Of a DNA stretch of 64,000 nucleotides, positions 1 to 13,406 are shown in pieces. Below the pieces are notes generated by a model. The model made no database searches and had not been told where the DNA came from. It was given only the letters and a program-made list of their open reading frames with translations. The stretch is taken from positions 23,907,064-23,971,063 of the forward strand of contig JAYGXS010000004.1 in NCBI GenBank assembly GCA_036362985.1. The letters are read 5' to 3'. The stretch is from Ligula intestinalis. Its lineage: Eukaryota; Platyhelminthes; Cestoda; Diphyllobothriidea; Diphyllobothriidae. A program made the position numbers and the translations under genes. The number at the start of each line of letters is the position of its first letter. The first letter of the stretch is position 1.

Positions 1-1787
1 TCAAGTTGCTATTCCCATAAAACAGGGGAAATGTCGGAATGTGGCAATTTTTACGTACAGACCCCAAGTTAATACCACAAACAGCAATAGCCACAGCGAA
101 CTGTTAAGTCCTGTCTGCGAAAGAGAGACAGAGCATCTCTGGCGTCGCGGATTTTATGGATGGTTGAAGCAAGTTCAAAAGTTTTGCGTCAACTTGACCT
201 ACTGCATGGCATGAGTCTCGAGAACTCTTGTGGATATCCTTGATGCCTCGAATCTGTTTCCAGTCAGTTTATCTCGAAACGTTCGTATAGAAGTTAACTA
301 ACGTTGGCACGGAGAACATTGAGTAGGAACTACAGTCAAGCTCCTATGACGGCTGGTCGATACTTCGCTGTTGTCTTTCGAGTTTCGGGACACGTCTGAA
401 CTCCTTGAATGAACTCCGATCAGGACCGTTTAAATTTGAAGAGCGCGGGATCTTGGTCCGTCAGGTTTAGCTTACATGAAACCCTTCTGAAGTATCTAAC
501 AAAGTTTGGGATGGTGTTCACTTGACCATCTAAGATGAAAAAATACTTCGATCTTATCTTCGTCTATTTTCCACCCTAGATTTTATATCATCTACGGCCC
601 CATTCTGACACAAGTAAGCCATATTGTTTCGTTCGTGAATCCAAATTTTGGGGTATTTTTTCTATCCGCATGAACATCTAAGTGGGAATTACATTAATAT
701 TTTCTGTAACTCAGCTTGCCACTCCAAACCGACCAGATATTCATACCGTTTACATATAAGCCATTGCTTGATGTCACATCCTTAGGTTTGCGCGGACAGA
801 GTTGACATTGCTTTTCAGGTCAATAATTACCCCACACGATACCGCCAGCCAACAGGGTCTTATTAGTTCCGGGTTCAGATTCTTTGTTCGTATCCTCATC
901 TAGTTTACACGCGCTGACAATTAGTTGCATGATATGGTAAACGCGTTCGGACAACTGGCAAGTTCCGGGCAGTCGTGCTAGCCACAGTCACCTCCACTGC
1001 CCATATATCAAATCAAAGCGAAGTGGTATTTTTAGGCATATGGGGAGAGCGGTAACTAAGAGCAAGTCCGCACCGTGGTAATGACCTGCGTCTGTTCTCC
1101 CACGAGTGACACCATCGGCTCTTAGCCAAACCTTTAAACTTTGTGCGGAATATGGGCACTCGTTATTTAGCGGCGCGCATTGGTGTCTATGAAGCAAGAA
1201 GTCACCTAAAATTCCGGTTTTGACCTTCAGAACATTTTCAAAAATCGATGCAAAAGATAATGCCTGTTTCTAGGAGTAAACGACTAACTGAGGCAGCGCC
1301 AGGAATCGTATACTTGTAGTCCTGGTGCTGCTATTAGCAGACGTATTCTTATCTTCACCTGACAGAATGTGAATGATTGGTTTATCGTTATTCTTCTGCT
1401 CTCATGCGCTCCCGAGTGAAAACCGATGATACACAGGATGATGGAAGGTTAAAAACGTTCCATAAGCAGCACTCCATGCCTGGACCTTCCTACTGCCTCG
1501 ACTCCTTTCCAACTAAAAGATTAGGGGACACGCACACGACTTCCCATTAACCTGTCTTTACTCAATCAGATGCCGGAAGCAGGATGAAATCACTCAGCAC
1601 TAGACCACTTAGTGGCATGGTAATTTTAATAAATTATTAATCACAGAAAAAATTGGCTTCCTTAACGTTAGACCTGCTCTCTGTTGCTCAGCCAGTCGAG
1701 CGGTTGACATCAGTTAGAGACACTGTTTTAGCCAGCGACGATCTAGTATGTGCGTTCTTGGTGTATCTTACCATAGCATGATTTATT
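1..1787. other. Non-coding region, nothing recognised
   Basis: No open frame above background, no splice-bounded exon and no repeat shared with the rest of the window was recognised. The closing part, around 1700-1790, runs into the decayed Penelope fragment and may be its unrecognisable upstream portion. Confidence 0.5.
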
Positions 1788-2475
1788 TTGTATTTTATAC
1801 TAGGCCAACCTTTATGGTTGAGCCTGATGAAATGTTTGAACTATGGACAATATTGGTTGGAAACTTCGAATAAGTTTAGTCCACCTGCCTTCCATTATTT
1901 TATTTCTGGTTGTTTGTACAAAGTCTTCATGTGCATCTACTCCTTCACTTGCTGCTGTGGAGCAGGATACTTTGGCCAAACAACGAGGCGCCTGGAAAAG
2001 AGAGTATGGGGACACTTACCGGCCTGGTTAAGTAAAGGTGAAACTAAATCGATCTTGAGCTCTATTCTCGCACATCTTGTCGATACGAATCACTGAGTCG
2101 ATACTAGTGAAGCCTTTCAGGTTGTCTACCGGACACCAGCCAACCTCTCCAAATTCCTACGCCAGCGGTTGCTGGCAACAGCGGAAGCAGTGCCTATACG
2201 CCTAATGAATCCAGTGCTGTGCTGTCAGAAAACTCTAACACAAGCCTTGTCCCTTCCGTGACCGACGCAGACGCCAGGAAACGAAAGCACATCGGTCCCA
2301 CCACTAGTGGCAGTCGCTCACCCATCATTCCGATCTCGCCTACTTGCGTAGCTTAGCATAGTCCTCAGTGACCAATCGGCGCCCACCTCAGACACTTATT
2401 GATTTTTCTACACGTTCAAACTTTCACTGTTTGGCCAAGTTAATAGCCTGACGAAGAATTGTCGAAAACTTATAA
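1788..2475 (+). pseudogene. Decayed Penelope-like element: GIY-YIG endonuclease tail and 3' end
   Basis: PLE retrotransposons encode a reverse transcriptase followed by a GIY-YIG endonuclease that nicks the target. Only the endonuclease part survives. From about 1938 the plus frame reads CCCGAGYFGQTTRRLEKRV, matching the GIY-YIG core with its conserved Tyr, Gly and Arg, followed by an HLPAWL block and an ILAHLVDTNH block. A TGA then interrupts (at 2094-2096), and the same frame continues with VDTSEAFQVVYRTPANL and a leucine/alanine-rich end to a TGA at 2259-2261. In related elements an arginine sits where the TGA is, so a CGA-to-TGA change is likely (inference). Downstream is non-coding 3' sequence ending in a hammerhead-like CTGACGA (2448-2454) plus GAAAA. 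No RT domain is visible upstream. Confidence 0.75.
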
Positions 2476-4176
2476 ATGGAATTTTCAAATTAACTATGGG
2501 AGTACTTACAGAACATGGACAAGAATTAATTTTGAGTTAAAGATTAAGGTACCGAAAATAGTTTGGATTAGAGTTGAGGTTAATTTTGTCTGCTGCAGAT
2601 CACGTTACCCAATTCTGCTTTATTTAACCAGAAATCCTGTATTTAACGTTTTCCGCCCGGTTGCAGGCCACCTCGTTCGCAGAATTCATATTGCGCTTCC
2701 ATTCCGGTATTTGTACATACGAAATAAGTTTTTTTTATAAAATCAAGTATTCTCACGACCTACAACAAACTCCGTTAATTGCCTCGGACATCCATCATAC
2801 CGATGAAACTAATCTTATCACGCTTCCCGTTTTCCAACAGTCCCTGTGCTCTATTCTCTCAGTGCACTTAGATACTCGATCCCTGCCTCCTAGTCTGCGC
2901 TAAAAATTACTGCGAGCCGCCGCGTTTGCATTATCCCACAGGGACCTGGGCAATGCACATCTGCGAGTTGCTACAGTTGGCCGAAACGCCATTGCTTATC
3001 GCTACGTGTGCATCACGGGTTATTTGTTTTTTTTTGACTGTACAGAGCGGCACACTACCCTTCTCTCGCCCCCTTTTCCTTCCGACATGTTGCTCTAGCG
3101 GATAGCCGAGAGCGAGCGCAGGCCTTCGTTCTATCCGCTCTCGGAGGCTCCGCTTCCCCCAGATTGCTGTTGGGTTCTTTTTTTCGCTCTCGACCCCATG
3201 ACAGGGCTGGGCTTTGAATGCGTCTATGCCAAAAAGCAGCTGATGTCCGTCTTTGTGACCACGACCAGAAAGGCAGCAGCAGCACCTGCAGGATTGCCTT
3301 GGGAGTTTTTGTAAGCAAAGTGAGTGACCGCTGGGGCTTTACAGAGACGAGCAGGGACTAAAACAGGGTCGACCTCCGAGACGGAAGCGGACAATCGCAC
3401 AGCTGCGCCGGGTCAGCTTTGGAGCAGGTGTTTTGAAGTGGCTCGGCAACTGTCAGGGTGACTCAAACACTTAGGTTGGCATTGTAGTTACCGTTGAGGG
3501 GGTGGGGGAGGGGATGGTCAGCGTGCGGGGTTGGCTCGTTCACAAGATTGACTTTTTGTGTGATAACTCTTGCCGGCGTCCTAAAAACGAACTTTTTTCT
3601 CAAAAAGTATTGCATATTGACGTGATATTACAGTCCTTTTAGCACATTCAATGAAACCTAAAGCTTCCCTGGAGCAGTTTTTTCTAACAGAAGTAAGAGC
3701 AGACTAAAAGAGTTTCAGTTATACAGTATTACTATCAACAATGTACATCTGTTGGGAAAATAAAGCTGCTGAATCAGTTCAACATTAGGCCAGTATGCTC
3801 TGACTTATCCTACGGACAGACCGACCCTAATAGTGTCACAGGGGTTTTCAGTCTAGAGGCTTGGTGTCCTCAAATGCCTTGATTTTGTCAAAACTGTTTA
3901 AGGCTCGTTGCCTTAACAAACAATTGTTGATGAAACCGCTTTGTATATTCTAAGTGCAAACAGGATATAAATAATATGCTTATATGCATATATATTGCCT
4001 CATTGGTGGCTTTGCTTCGTTCGACTGAGTCTGATCAAATTCACTAATTTGTCTCTGGGCAACTGTGGATTGTTTGGTCGTCGGTCGTTTCCCCTTTTCT
4101 CTCTTTCGCTGTCCACGTGGCTACATGAATAACGCAAACTTACTTGAACCTTATATTGCAAAGTCATGTTTTTTAG
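2476..4176. other. Intergenic or intronic sequence upstream of the integrin exon
   Basis: This is probably the intron before the integrin alpha terminal exon, given the acceptor at its right edge. A GTTAG/GGTTA-biased patch lies at about 2520-2590. A GC-rich island lies at 3050-3480 with some open frame on both strands; no exon in it is phase-compatible with the integrin exon. Nothing else is recognised. Confidence 0.45.
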
Positions 4177-4575
4177 ATACCCTGCCGCATCGACAAACTC
4201 GGTAGAGGCGACGCCGTGCGAATCGTTATGCGCGGTTGGGTGTGGGCGGACACTCTTTTCCGGCACAAGTTCTCCGACGTGGCGGTTGTGACCACAGCCA
4301 CACCAGTACTGCCCTCACAAGCCTTTGGGCTGCCCGTGTCCGGCAATTTCTCCATCGCACCACTCTCTATCTCCCAGAACCTTGTGTTTGAAGGCATCAA
4401 ACGTCTCATTACACAACCATTCCCCCTAATACCTGTGATTATCGGCGTGGTGTTAGGGTTGCTTCTTCTCATCTTTATCGCCATTCTCATGTGGTGGTGT
4501 GGTTTCTTCAAACGTGCCAAGAAACCCGGTACTGATATGGAAGATGAGACCATCCAGAAACCTGCACAGCTGTGA
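4177..4575 (+). CDS. Integrin alpha subunit, C-terminal exon (membrane span and cytoplasmic tail)
   Basis: Integrin alpha chains pair with beta chains at the cell surface and bind matrix ligands; the GFFKR sequence just inside the membrane clasps the beta tail. The exon starts after a pyrimidine-rich acceptor (AG at 4175-4176) and reads 132 residues in phase 0 to TGA at 4573-4575. Residues 1-40 (CRIDKL then WVWADTL) resemble the membrane-proximal end of the integrin alpha stalk. Residues 84-108 are a hydrophobic membrane span, residues 109-113 are GFFKR, and a 19-residue charged tail follows. Tail length and motif position fit the family. It is the only piece of this gene visible: the upstream beta-propeller and calf-domain exons should lie left of the window or in unrecognised sequence. 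Which integrin alpha class cannot be told from this exon. Confidence 0.87.
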   Translation: MPCRIDKLGRGDAVRIVMRGWVWADTLFRHKFSDVAVVTTATPVLPSQAFGLPVSGNFSIAPLSISQNLVFEGIKRLITQPFPLIPVIIGVVLGLLLLIFIAILMWWCGFFKRAKKPGTDMEDETIQKPAQL

Positions 4576-5050
4576 GTAACTGCTGCTGCTGCTGCTCAGA
4601 TGTGCCTTATCTCTTGTCGGTCCACCCTGACGAGGGTGCGTTTCGTCCTCTAGCAGTCTGTCTCGCCAACCACGAGGAGTACTGCTAGATGGGGTTGCGG
4701 TGCCACTGTACATGTTCCCGTCCACCAGCCACACCTCACTTTCTTCCGTCTCCTCACGAGCTCCGCCTTAAAACACGCCCCCTAACAGGTAAATATACCG
4801 CCCTCAACCGATCCAACCCCTTGCCCTTTGAATGCATTTCGTCTCTGCCCTTGCCACGTCAGTTGCCGAATTTTGCGGCTCCGTTTTTTCACCTTTCTTG
4901 CCCCGGTCGTGCGGTGCTCGCCTATCTCCCTTCCTGCTGTAACCGTGTACCGGGGACCCACCGGTGTTCCCTATTTTGGCCTTTATTAGGTCACTACAAG
5001 GCTTGTTCTTGAAGAGCTCCTTACGTATTTTATTTTTTGGCCTACTGCTG
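4576..5050 (+). other. Probable 3' untranslated region of the integrin alpha gene
   Basis: The sequence just after the stop is clearly C- and CT-rich, unlike the AT-richer flanks, and has a short CTG run at 4581-4597. No AATAAA signal is seen within 500 bases, so the 3' end is not defined. A 107-codon open frame at 4689-5012 looks like a by-product of the C-rich composition. Confidence 0.4.
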
Positions 5051-6965
5051 CAGATTGTCTTTTGCTTTCTTGCTTCTTTTCAAAGATACATAGGGGTGAT
5101 AACCTATTCATTGTCGTTGATGATGGAATGACAGATTAGGGGGTATTCTAAGTTTGGAACTGCACTTCCGAGCAAGCGACTTTTTACAATCCTGTCAAGC
5201 AAAGTATCTTATTTTCCCGCTGACAACCTCGACGAATTCAGAGCCCGAAATAAGACAGAAACTACGACTAATTCATAGTCAAAAAGGAAGGACTCTTATC
5301 AAAGAGGAAATACGTGCCCTTTATAGCATATAATCGGCCATATGGTAAATGGCGAGTTCCCAGAACAACCATGAGTAGGGTAGAGTAATGTGTACCTACC
5401 CACAATAGAAAAGGTGCTGTAGGTTTCAGATAAAGAGGGTTCATTCTTAGGTTAGGACCCGAACCTAGATACTTTCCTGCGCAATGTCATACTAAGTGCA
5501 AATGGGGAGAGCTAATGTACTACCCAATCGATGTGGGAATCCGGACCTTCAGTAAGCAGTGTATCAGTATCAGTATATTGAGGGTATGTAGGAAAAATTC
5601 CTTTGGGTGCCCTATTTGTACATATGTGCAGTGGTAGCAAAAAATGTGTTGCTTAGACTGTTGGCGAGGCCAGTTATCCTGTGTCATAGGATGAAAATCG
5701 GAGCAGAAAGTTAAAAAACTCCTCAGGAATTTTTAGGAGAAAAACTGTCGCTTTTGTGGGGGTAATGCGTGGGATTTAGGAGAAAAAAGGGTGTAAGGTG
5801 ATCCAAACCCATCCGAGTTACTGATTTGCTGGGTCCGGCAATTGTGATATTTGCAAACTATCGTGAAATTTATCTACGCAATCATCCGCCTCTATAGTGC
5901 TGGCATCGGTGATCAAAAATGGAACACCTGGGTGAGACTATTGGTGCGCTATTGGAGACTAAGTTTGAGCAAAAATCTTTGCACATCTGGTTGTCATTGG
6001 CCACAATTTCCGTCTTTTGGGGTTAGTCGTTTTAGGCGGAAAAACGGCGCAGATGAATCCTATCAGTACATTTTCTGCAGCACAGAAAGCCGGGAAGATA
6101 AGATCAAGAAGGCGTTTGCAATTGTTCTGTTTCCTAAGCATCTCTTTTACGGACAGTGTGGCAGGCGGTTTACGGCCGAGACGCCCAATTTCCACCTTGA
6201 CACACTGGAGGCGAGTACTGAGTGCAGAAGATCCAAAAAGATAAGTTACACTCCCTAACCAGCCGTATTGCCTATGGAAGCCCCAAAGAGACTTATTGGA
6301 ACAATGGTCTTGCATAACGGTCTCTAAATGCATGCAGATTTGCAATAGCACCTCACGCATTTAAGTACTAATGCCTCCTTAGTCAGCGCACTAGCGACAG
6401 CTATTTCCGCCTACTTGGCATTTTATAACTGCAACCATCTTAGGAATAGAAGCCACTTAGATATCCTTATAGTCCCATATTGCAGTTTTATTACTTGAGT
6501 ATTTTCCACTCCCTAGAAGAGCGAAAATCTGTGCGCAAGACACAATTCACTTGCATCAAAGTCGAGTGCAAAATACTGATATTATTCGTCAATAACCTGG
6601 CAAAACTTTTAGTTTTAGATAGTGGGGAAATTGCTTAAGTTCCGGTGAGAGATTAAAATAATTTTAGTCTGGATAACTGGCAGTGGGTTTCGGATGAGTG
6701 ACAACATATTTTCATCAAAAATGTTCGATTAAGTAATTGGTCTGAAGTTCTACGAGCGGGAAAATGGTGAGGAAGTACGCTGACTTCCTATAGTGTGCGT
6801 CATTTCTGCGTTGCACATGAGAAGACAACTGTCCTAAAAATATTGAATAAACTTAAGATTATCTTTTTGGGTAAGAAAGAAGACTTTTCGAGCAGCGGAG
6901 AAGTTATTTTATTGTCCTTAGCTTTCGAACTGTCACAATAGACCAACTTCAGGAATAAGAAGCAG
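5051..6965. other. Non-coding region
   Basis: Open frames overlap on both strands around 5850-6360 (135 and 133 codons), but their composition is random-looking and no domain or splice signals support either. No repeat shared with the rest of the window was recognised. Confidence 0.4.
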
Positions 6966-7145
6966 CGACAAACAAGGCAGTTATTATAGTGGACACACGC
7001 CAATCAACAGTTAGAGGTCATCGGGTCGTTAAGGTGTAAGAAACTGCAACCGAAAAGGAAGTAGGAGGCAATTATAGTGGTATACGCTAATTAACTGTCA
7101 ATGAAGTCATGGATCTTCCGGCGTAAGCAATTACTGCAGCGCATT
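6966..7145. repeat. Two-copy diverged tandem repeat, about 91-bp unit
   Basis: The segment at about 6976-7053 (AGGCAGTTATTATAGTGG onward, through GTGTAAGAAACTGCA) is repeated at about 7067-7142 (AGGCAATTATAGTGG onward, through GCGTAAGCAATTACTGCA). Matching words keep the same order and spacing, with many substitutions. No coding content. Confidence 0.6.
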
Positions 7146-7524
7146 GTCGCCACGGCAGAGGGTCCTGGCAACCTTGCTTCCTCTTCCGGTGTTTGACAAG
7201 TTTCTTCCTTATCCATGCGAATGCCTGGAACGTGAACGTTTGCAGTCATTGGGGAAAATTATCTCTGTTTCGCCAATGACTTTGGGCGGCGTGCAAGAAT
7301 TATTTACGCCTTAAACACAAACCAAAATATGGGCTTGTGAACCATTAGGTTACCGCTATCTTACTGAAGCTTTCGAAAGTCACATTTGGCATCTCAACAC
7401 AGGCGTCTGCGCATTGTCACATTCATTTATTAATATTTTATTGAGCTGAAAGCGCTCGGGCAAAACAAGAGAATAGACGCCTGCCCTATCGCGGCGCCCT
7501 GCGCTAATTTACAGGCAGTGTCGA

Positions 7525-7581
7525 GGTTAGGGTTAGAGTTAAGGTTAGGTTTAGATTTAAGCCTAGGATGAGTGTTAGGTT
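7525..7581 (+). repeat. Degenerate telomere-like (TTAGGG-like) patch
   Basis: Successive hexamers read TTAGGG, TTAGAG, TTAAGG, TTAGGT and related forms. TTAGGG is the usual animal telomere unit, flatworms included. This is a short interstitial patch, not a telomere. Confidence 0.65.
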
Positions 7582-7599
7582 GCAAAAATATTTATCCAG

Positions 7600-10500
7600 C
7601 TTGCGCACAGCCATTTTTTATTCCTCGGCTTTCTATTCCCGTTTATCAGAGCCTGCATCTAAATACGCGAGGCAAAGTTCTTAGGAGCCGACCTATAAAC
7701 ACTGACTCAGGATGTTTGCAAAATATTACGAGTTAATTGTCCGCAGCACGCCTCTTCGGGGCCAGATTTGAACTTCTGATAAACTGGCTGAAGGGAAGCA
7801 GGCTCTGCAATATAATCGCTTATAGTAAATTCAACAAGCATGAGTTTGGCGTGAAATGGACTTCACCATACTTGCACAAAGTAAGTTACGTAGAATTTGC
7901 TGCAATTACTTCAAATTTAAATTTTACACTTGACATTTATTAAATTGAATATCTGGGGGGAGAACTTTGTCAAAGGTGACTGAGTGGCTGGCTGATTGGT
8001 GTTTTTTCGCAGTCTATTGTTATAATATTGGTTTTCGCTTTTATCCGCAAATTCGTTCCTGGTCGTTGACAAATGCCCACCACATCAAATGATTGGTTCT
8101 TCGCGGATAACACAAGTGGGTTTCCGAGGAAGTGCAGAGATACGCTTTGTGTCCAAGTAAGTTAAAATGTAATGACAAAGCCATTCAGAAAGAAGTGCGA
8201 GGTATTGTACCGCAAACCATGCTAATTAGCCTTAGAATATCCTTAGTACAGTTTAATGCAGCTTTTGAAGTCGGTCTGTTGGTAATCCAAATCTGTCAGA
8301 CCTACTGGAATAAAGGCAGCACTAACTCCTTCCTCCGGCTAAACATAAAAACATGGCTATGAGGAACTTGCACCCTGACAATGTCAGTGCCATTCCGCAG
8401 GCTCGTTGTCCAATTGCTGAAGATCGGGGCTGACAGTATTTCCCAGCAACATTCTTTTTCCTATTTCGATCCTTATATAAATGAATTAATGTTTACAGAC
8501 TTGCTCAGCATATAGGAAGGCGGACCAAAATAAATATTTTTCCTTATTTAGATTTTCAAGGGATTTTGAGTCTTATTTCCCAGACGGTGTGGGACATTCC
8601 AAACGGCTAATGGGGCATTTTCAAGAACCCTGATCTTGAAAACATACTGTGGAATCTCCTCGCCCAAATAATCGTTTTCTAGGGCCGGGAACCAGTTCTC
8701 GCTGACACCCACTTTCTTCCGTTCTAACTTTTCGAAAAAAATAGTATAAACGAAAGCGGGCGCGGCGAAACCGAAGGCTTTGGGCTGAATTGTTTGTCCC
8801 ATCAGATGATACGAATTTCAGTATCTACTGTAAGATAATGCAAAGAAGTATCCCTAATCATCATCAATCCCACCTAGCTTTTAACCAGAACAAGCTGATA
8901 AACAAGACAAACAACCCATTATCGCCCACGATTTTTCATCTTCCACGGTTTTCGAATCAGTTTGACACACTTCTAAGGAAGAGACGGAAAAGTAACATTT
9001 ACGGTTCAAATTAGTGATTGAGGTATGTTTAGGCGGCTTGTTTTGCCGCCTAAATATGACCCAGAGACAGGTATGCCCCAGCTACTTAAAATAGGTGACC
9101 TCGTGATAAGATTCAGAAAGGTTAAATATTCCCATATCTTTATCCTAGCATTAGCTTCCACGGAAAACTAAACTGCAACCCTACTCTTAGCGCTAGTCTA
9201 CGCTCAACCTTAACCCTATAGGTAAATGACTCCAAACCATAACCCTTAACATAATCCTGATCTTGACCCCTACTCTAACTTACTCCTAGCGTTCATCTCA
9301 ATCCTAAATCTAAGTTTACCGAAATATGTATCATGGGTAGTTCCTATTTCCATGCCTTGTGTAAGCGGTCTTACAATAAATTCGTGCACGGAATTATTTG
9401 AAGAGTATATAATTGGTGTTCAGGACAGCATGAGAATTGAAGTTTGACAAAGGAGGTGAGGTGGCCATTCCTGTTGGCCGATAGAAGTTGCATCTGACAG
9501 ATTAGAACAGCATTGGTAGCCAAATTCAGTTGGCATAATATCGCAACGCTAAATTATAGCTCGCATCATTTTGCTTTCAGTTTGATGGATACGTGTACAC
9601 TGTCAAATGTAAACCAATTATTCACTTTGAGACGGGACATGGTGACATGCAATCACACACGTTTCATCACAGCCATGGCAACCTGACGTCTGTTTGTCAG
9701 GCTGAAGTTGTTGGTTGTAGACTAGAGTTTTGGCGCCAAAATGGCTCCTGTTGGAAGGCGATAGCCGACTTGTGGGCTGCATAGACAAGCGGCGGATAGT
9801 GACTTCCGGTCAGTGTTTAAGAAACGCAAAGCACGAACAAAGACCAAAATAGAAACTAAAGCATGACTTGTGTTAAATGAGGAGCATTTCGGAAACCACG
9901 CAACGCACTCTCATGTGCCTTGGACAAGGATCAGAGAAACTTATCGTCTTAATAATTTTATGGTACGGCGAGCCGATGCCACCCACTGAAACTCACTTTC
10001 CTTGGTCCTGATATAAAAAACACGAATATGTAAGAAAACGAAGTTCATTAAACCCATACGCTTAAGGAAAATTCTCAATTCCTCGCGAAGATATGCGTAG
10101 CAGTATATGCTTCTAGCTAACGCAAACCAATATTCTCAACGAGCATCGGAGCTTTTTAAAAGATTAACCAGAAAATCAAGGCAGATGTCCCAGAATCGGC
10201 CTTTACTTGCCCAGAAACGCATTGTTGATGAATCATGTTGACAAGACTACCCAAACTTCTAACGTAAAAATCGTAACCTTTGCGGTTTAGGTTTGTGATT
10301 GATGCATCTTAGAAAGGGGTGGTACATGATTATCTGAATGGTATATAATTAACTGTTGAGGCAGCGTAGAGGATGCACACCGGCAAAAGACTAGTACTTT
10401 CGTGTATCTCTCGGCGATGGCACACCGGCATCCTCTGCAGAGTGTACGGATTGTCCTGCGTCCGGTGAATCCTCTATTTGTGCGGACTCAAGTTGGTTGT

Positions 10501-13231
10501 TGCTCCGAGATTGCCGCAAATCGCTAGATTGCATCCTCCTTGCACGAATGACCGTTTCGGTGTCGCTTCCAGTGGGCAGGGCTAAAGGCAGAATTATTTA
10601 CGGCTGCAGTTGCTCATGTTCTATTCTCTAATTTGCATTATAATTTCGAATTTTACTCTTATCGATGAAAATATTGCAAAGTACTTCGCTCCTATTTGGC
10701 TTCTCCTAAACTCATTTTTTCAAAATTATAAAATGAATTAAGATTGTAAATTTCAGTAAAAATAATCCGCCCCACTTCTCGTCAGAAACCATATCAACTG
10801 GAGGATTCATAAACCTATGTAGTAACCACAAACAATATCTAGCCGTCTGATCACCTTTTGTCCACAATAGACGCAAAATTTTCTGAAGGGAAATTATTTC
10901 TTCCGCAGTCTTGGCAGCAACAATACCTGGAACAATCAATAAGGTCAGATTTTGTAGGTCCACATCCTGTGAGCTACGTGCTCGGTAACATCAGGTAGAC
11001 TAGCAATAAAAGCTTAGATATATGCAATTTGTCTCTTCCCCAAACACATTCGAGTTATTTTCGGCAGAGCTCGACTACGAACGCCCTGCACCGGTACTAG
11101 TAACACTTTTTTCATGCAATTGTATCCTGCATTAATGGACTCCTACAATATCATTTCTGCTATGGTTACATTCGGAGTTATTAAGGCAAATGTCGCTATC
11201 CCTTCACTTTTGTCTTCCTCGCCTACTGTGTTTATTCTAAAACTTCGAACTCCTGTTGATGGTAATTTGCGCATCAGTTACGCGCTCAGCGAATCCTTGC
11301 AATTATGTTTTTTCTACCACCTGAAACGAATCTAACTATGCCTCTGAAGCTCCGATTAAAAGATATAAACACTGCTTTACTCTTTTCGCAGTTTAAGCTG
11401 TTTTGGTATCACAGCTATGCCGGGACAGGCCCTATGCACAATTTTTGAGGAGAAAAGCGCATAAACGGTACGAGTGGACAGAAACTGCGCTGCAGACGAG
11501 GCGGCACACAGACAATCACCCAACAATTATCAGTGTCATAACAATCTGCTTTGAATATTCGCAAGTGCGCTCATTTAAGGTTGTTGCGCTCGAGGTTTCT
11601 AACTGCTAGTAGGTTGAACAATTATAGAAACCAAACATTTTGTCACTAGCTGCGTACGAAATAGGCTAAATTGTTGCACAGAAGTGGGAACACTTGTGAT
11701 TCGTCAGAATGGCAATCCTTCCTTGGATTGCGTCCTACTTTTTCGTCATTTATTGGTCAGCCTGACGTGGTCGTGTCACATTCCTTGGTAGCTTTTCTGA
11801 TTTGTAAATAGGTTATATTTAAATAATAGATGTAAGCTAACCGATTGATATGCAGACATCAAATCGGGGAAAGTACTTGATTCGTTTACCTGTACCCGTT
11901 AGGCTTCTCGATGCGGATTGTGAACGTATTCGACAGCGGAAATTGGGGGCTAACAAACACAGATCATCAGGGTTAACATCGGGGAAAAAAACCAAGACTG
12001 AAATATGGCAGATTTTCTAGCTCATGAAACATCAACGGAAATACTAAAATGTACTTTTCAGTCAAAAATATTACTAAAGCGGAGCTATATTAATACTTAT
12101 CCTGCGACAAAATCCCGAGATAAATCAGTCATTTCAAACTGTCTGCCTTTAAAAGACTTTCTTTCCAAATGCCTGCAAAAACTACAGTCTATAAAGGGTG
12201 ACTGCTTAATTAGCATGAACTAATCTCATGCGTCGACGTCCTTATAAATTCAAATATATTCTATAGAAAACAAACATAAAGTTTACTTTCATGTACTCAG
12301 CTAATCGTAACTTACGTTTTCTTTCAATGTTATGCCTGAAGAAAGGGGTATCGTTTGATTTGAAAAACTTTTTATTTATAAGCTTTTTTTAGACTATGAT
12401 ATAAACATTCGCAAGGCTTAGAATTTGTCCATTTGTAAAGGTAACTTTCAAAGTATACCAACCGGCCCATGTCTATTTCGAAGCGTTATGAGCAATAGCC
12501 GACTCCTTTCCACTGCGTAAATAAATTTTATTTTGCTCACAGAGAAGGTAAACTGTATGTGATTTGAAAACTTTGAATGTAAGGGTAACTGCAGTTCAGG
12601 TTCAAACTTATTCGGTCGGCAATTGAAAATCTTTTTTAAACAGAATATACCAATTGTTCTTGTATAAAATTCGAAAAAGACATCAGTTCCAATGAAATGA
12701 ATACAAGAAAGAATATATTCATGCGTACTTTCTGCAGCACATATATGCGTTAGGAACGGCATGGAAAGTCAACGAGAAGAAGCCACAGCACTGAGGTAGC
12801 TGCTTTTCACGGTGTAATACTTTCAGGCGGCAGAAAAAAATTATTTGTTCGAATTTCGATAGATTTCCATGAGGGCTGTGACCTGGGTTAATGCTGTACG
12901 ACAATAAAATATAACAGCTCGACTTTAGTAATCTTTTCAAATCGAAAACTCCGTTCACAGACTGTTTCATGTTTTCTGAAATAGCACATGGTGTAAGCTG
13001 CAGTTACTTGCCCTCATCAACTAACGATCCGTACTCCAACATAGTAAGTGCTTTTTACTTAATGGTCACTGGCCCGTAATCGCAGCTATGGCCGACTAAA
13101 ACAACCGGTGAAACAATATTGCGGGCTTTCTATGCCCTTTTAGAAAACAGTGGTGCCAAATAGGCGTCTCTGAAGTGACGTAGGCCATACCTTTGAGGAA
13201 AACTATAGTAACATGTCCATGCCGGCAATGG
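7600..13231. other. Non-coding region with scattered small repeats
   Basis: No gene was recognised in 5.6 kb. Small structures: a perfect 10-bp hairpin at 9028-9054 (stem TTTAGGCGGC, 7-base loop); a C-rich, TAACCC-like patch at 9176-9310, the complement of the telomere-like patches elsewhere; and a short inverted repeat (AGAGGATG / CATCCTCT) at about 10371-10438. Open frames of 60-104 codons occur on both strands without coding character. Confidence 0.4.
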
Positions 13232-13406
13232 GTTTAGGCCAGGGGTCGGCAACCTTTTTAACTAAGAGAGTCAAAAAAAAAACAAATCTTTGGAAATATA
13301 TTTTAGAAAGGGCCATATGGTATATTTTAAAATAAAATTATATTAAATGCTAGTATAATAAGCCTCTGAGTTTATTATTTTAAATAATGTTATTATGATA
13401 CTCACT

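Noticed and set aside
3205..3310. Candidate upstream integrin exon in the GC-rich island (good acceptor, GTAAGC donor)
   Set aside because: Its only open frame leaves in phase 2, while the integrin exon at 4177 needs phase 0; joining them produces a stop. The peptide does not resemble integrin.
9028..9054. Perfect 10-bp hairpin resembling a bacterial terminator
   Set aside because: No T-run, no adjacent gene, and the window is eukaryotic; most likely a small foldback remnant.
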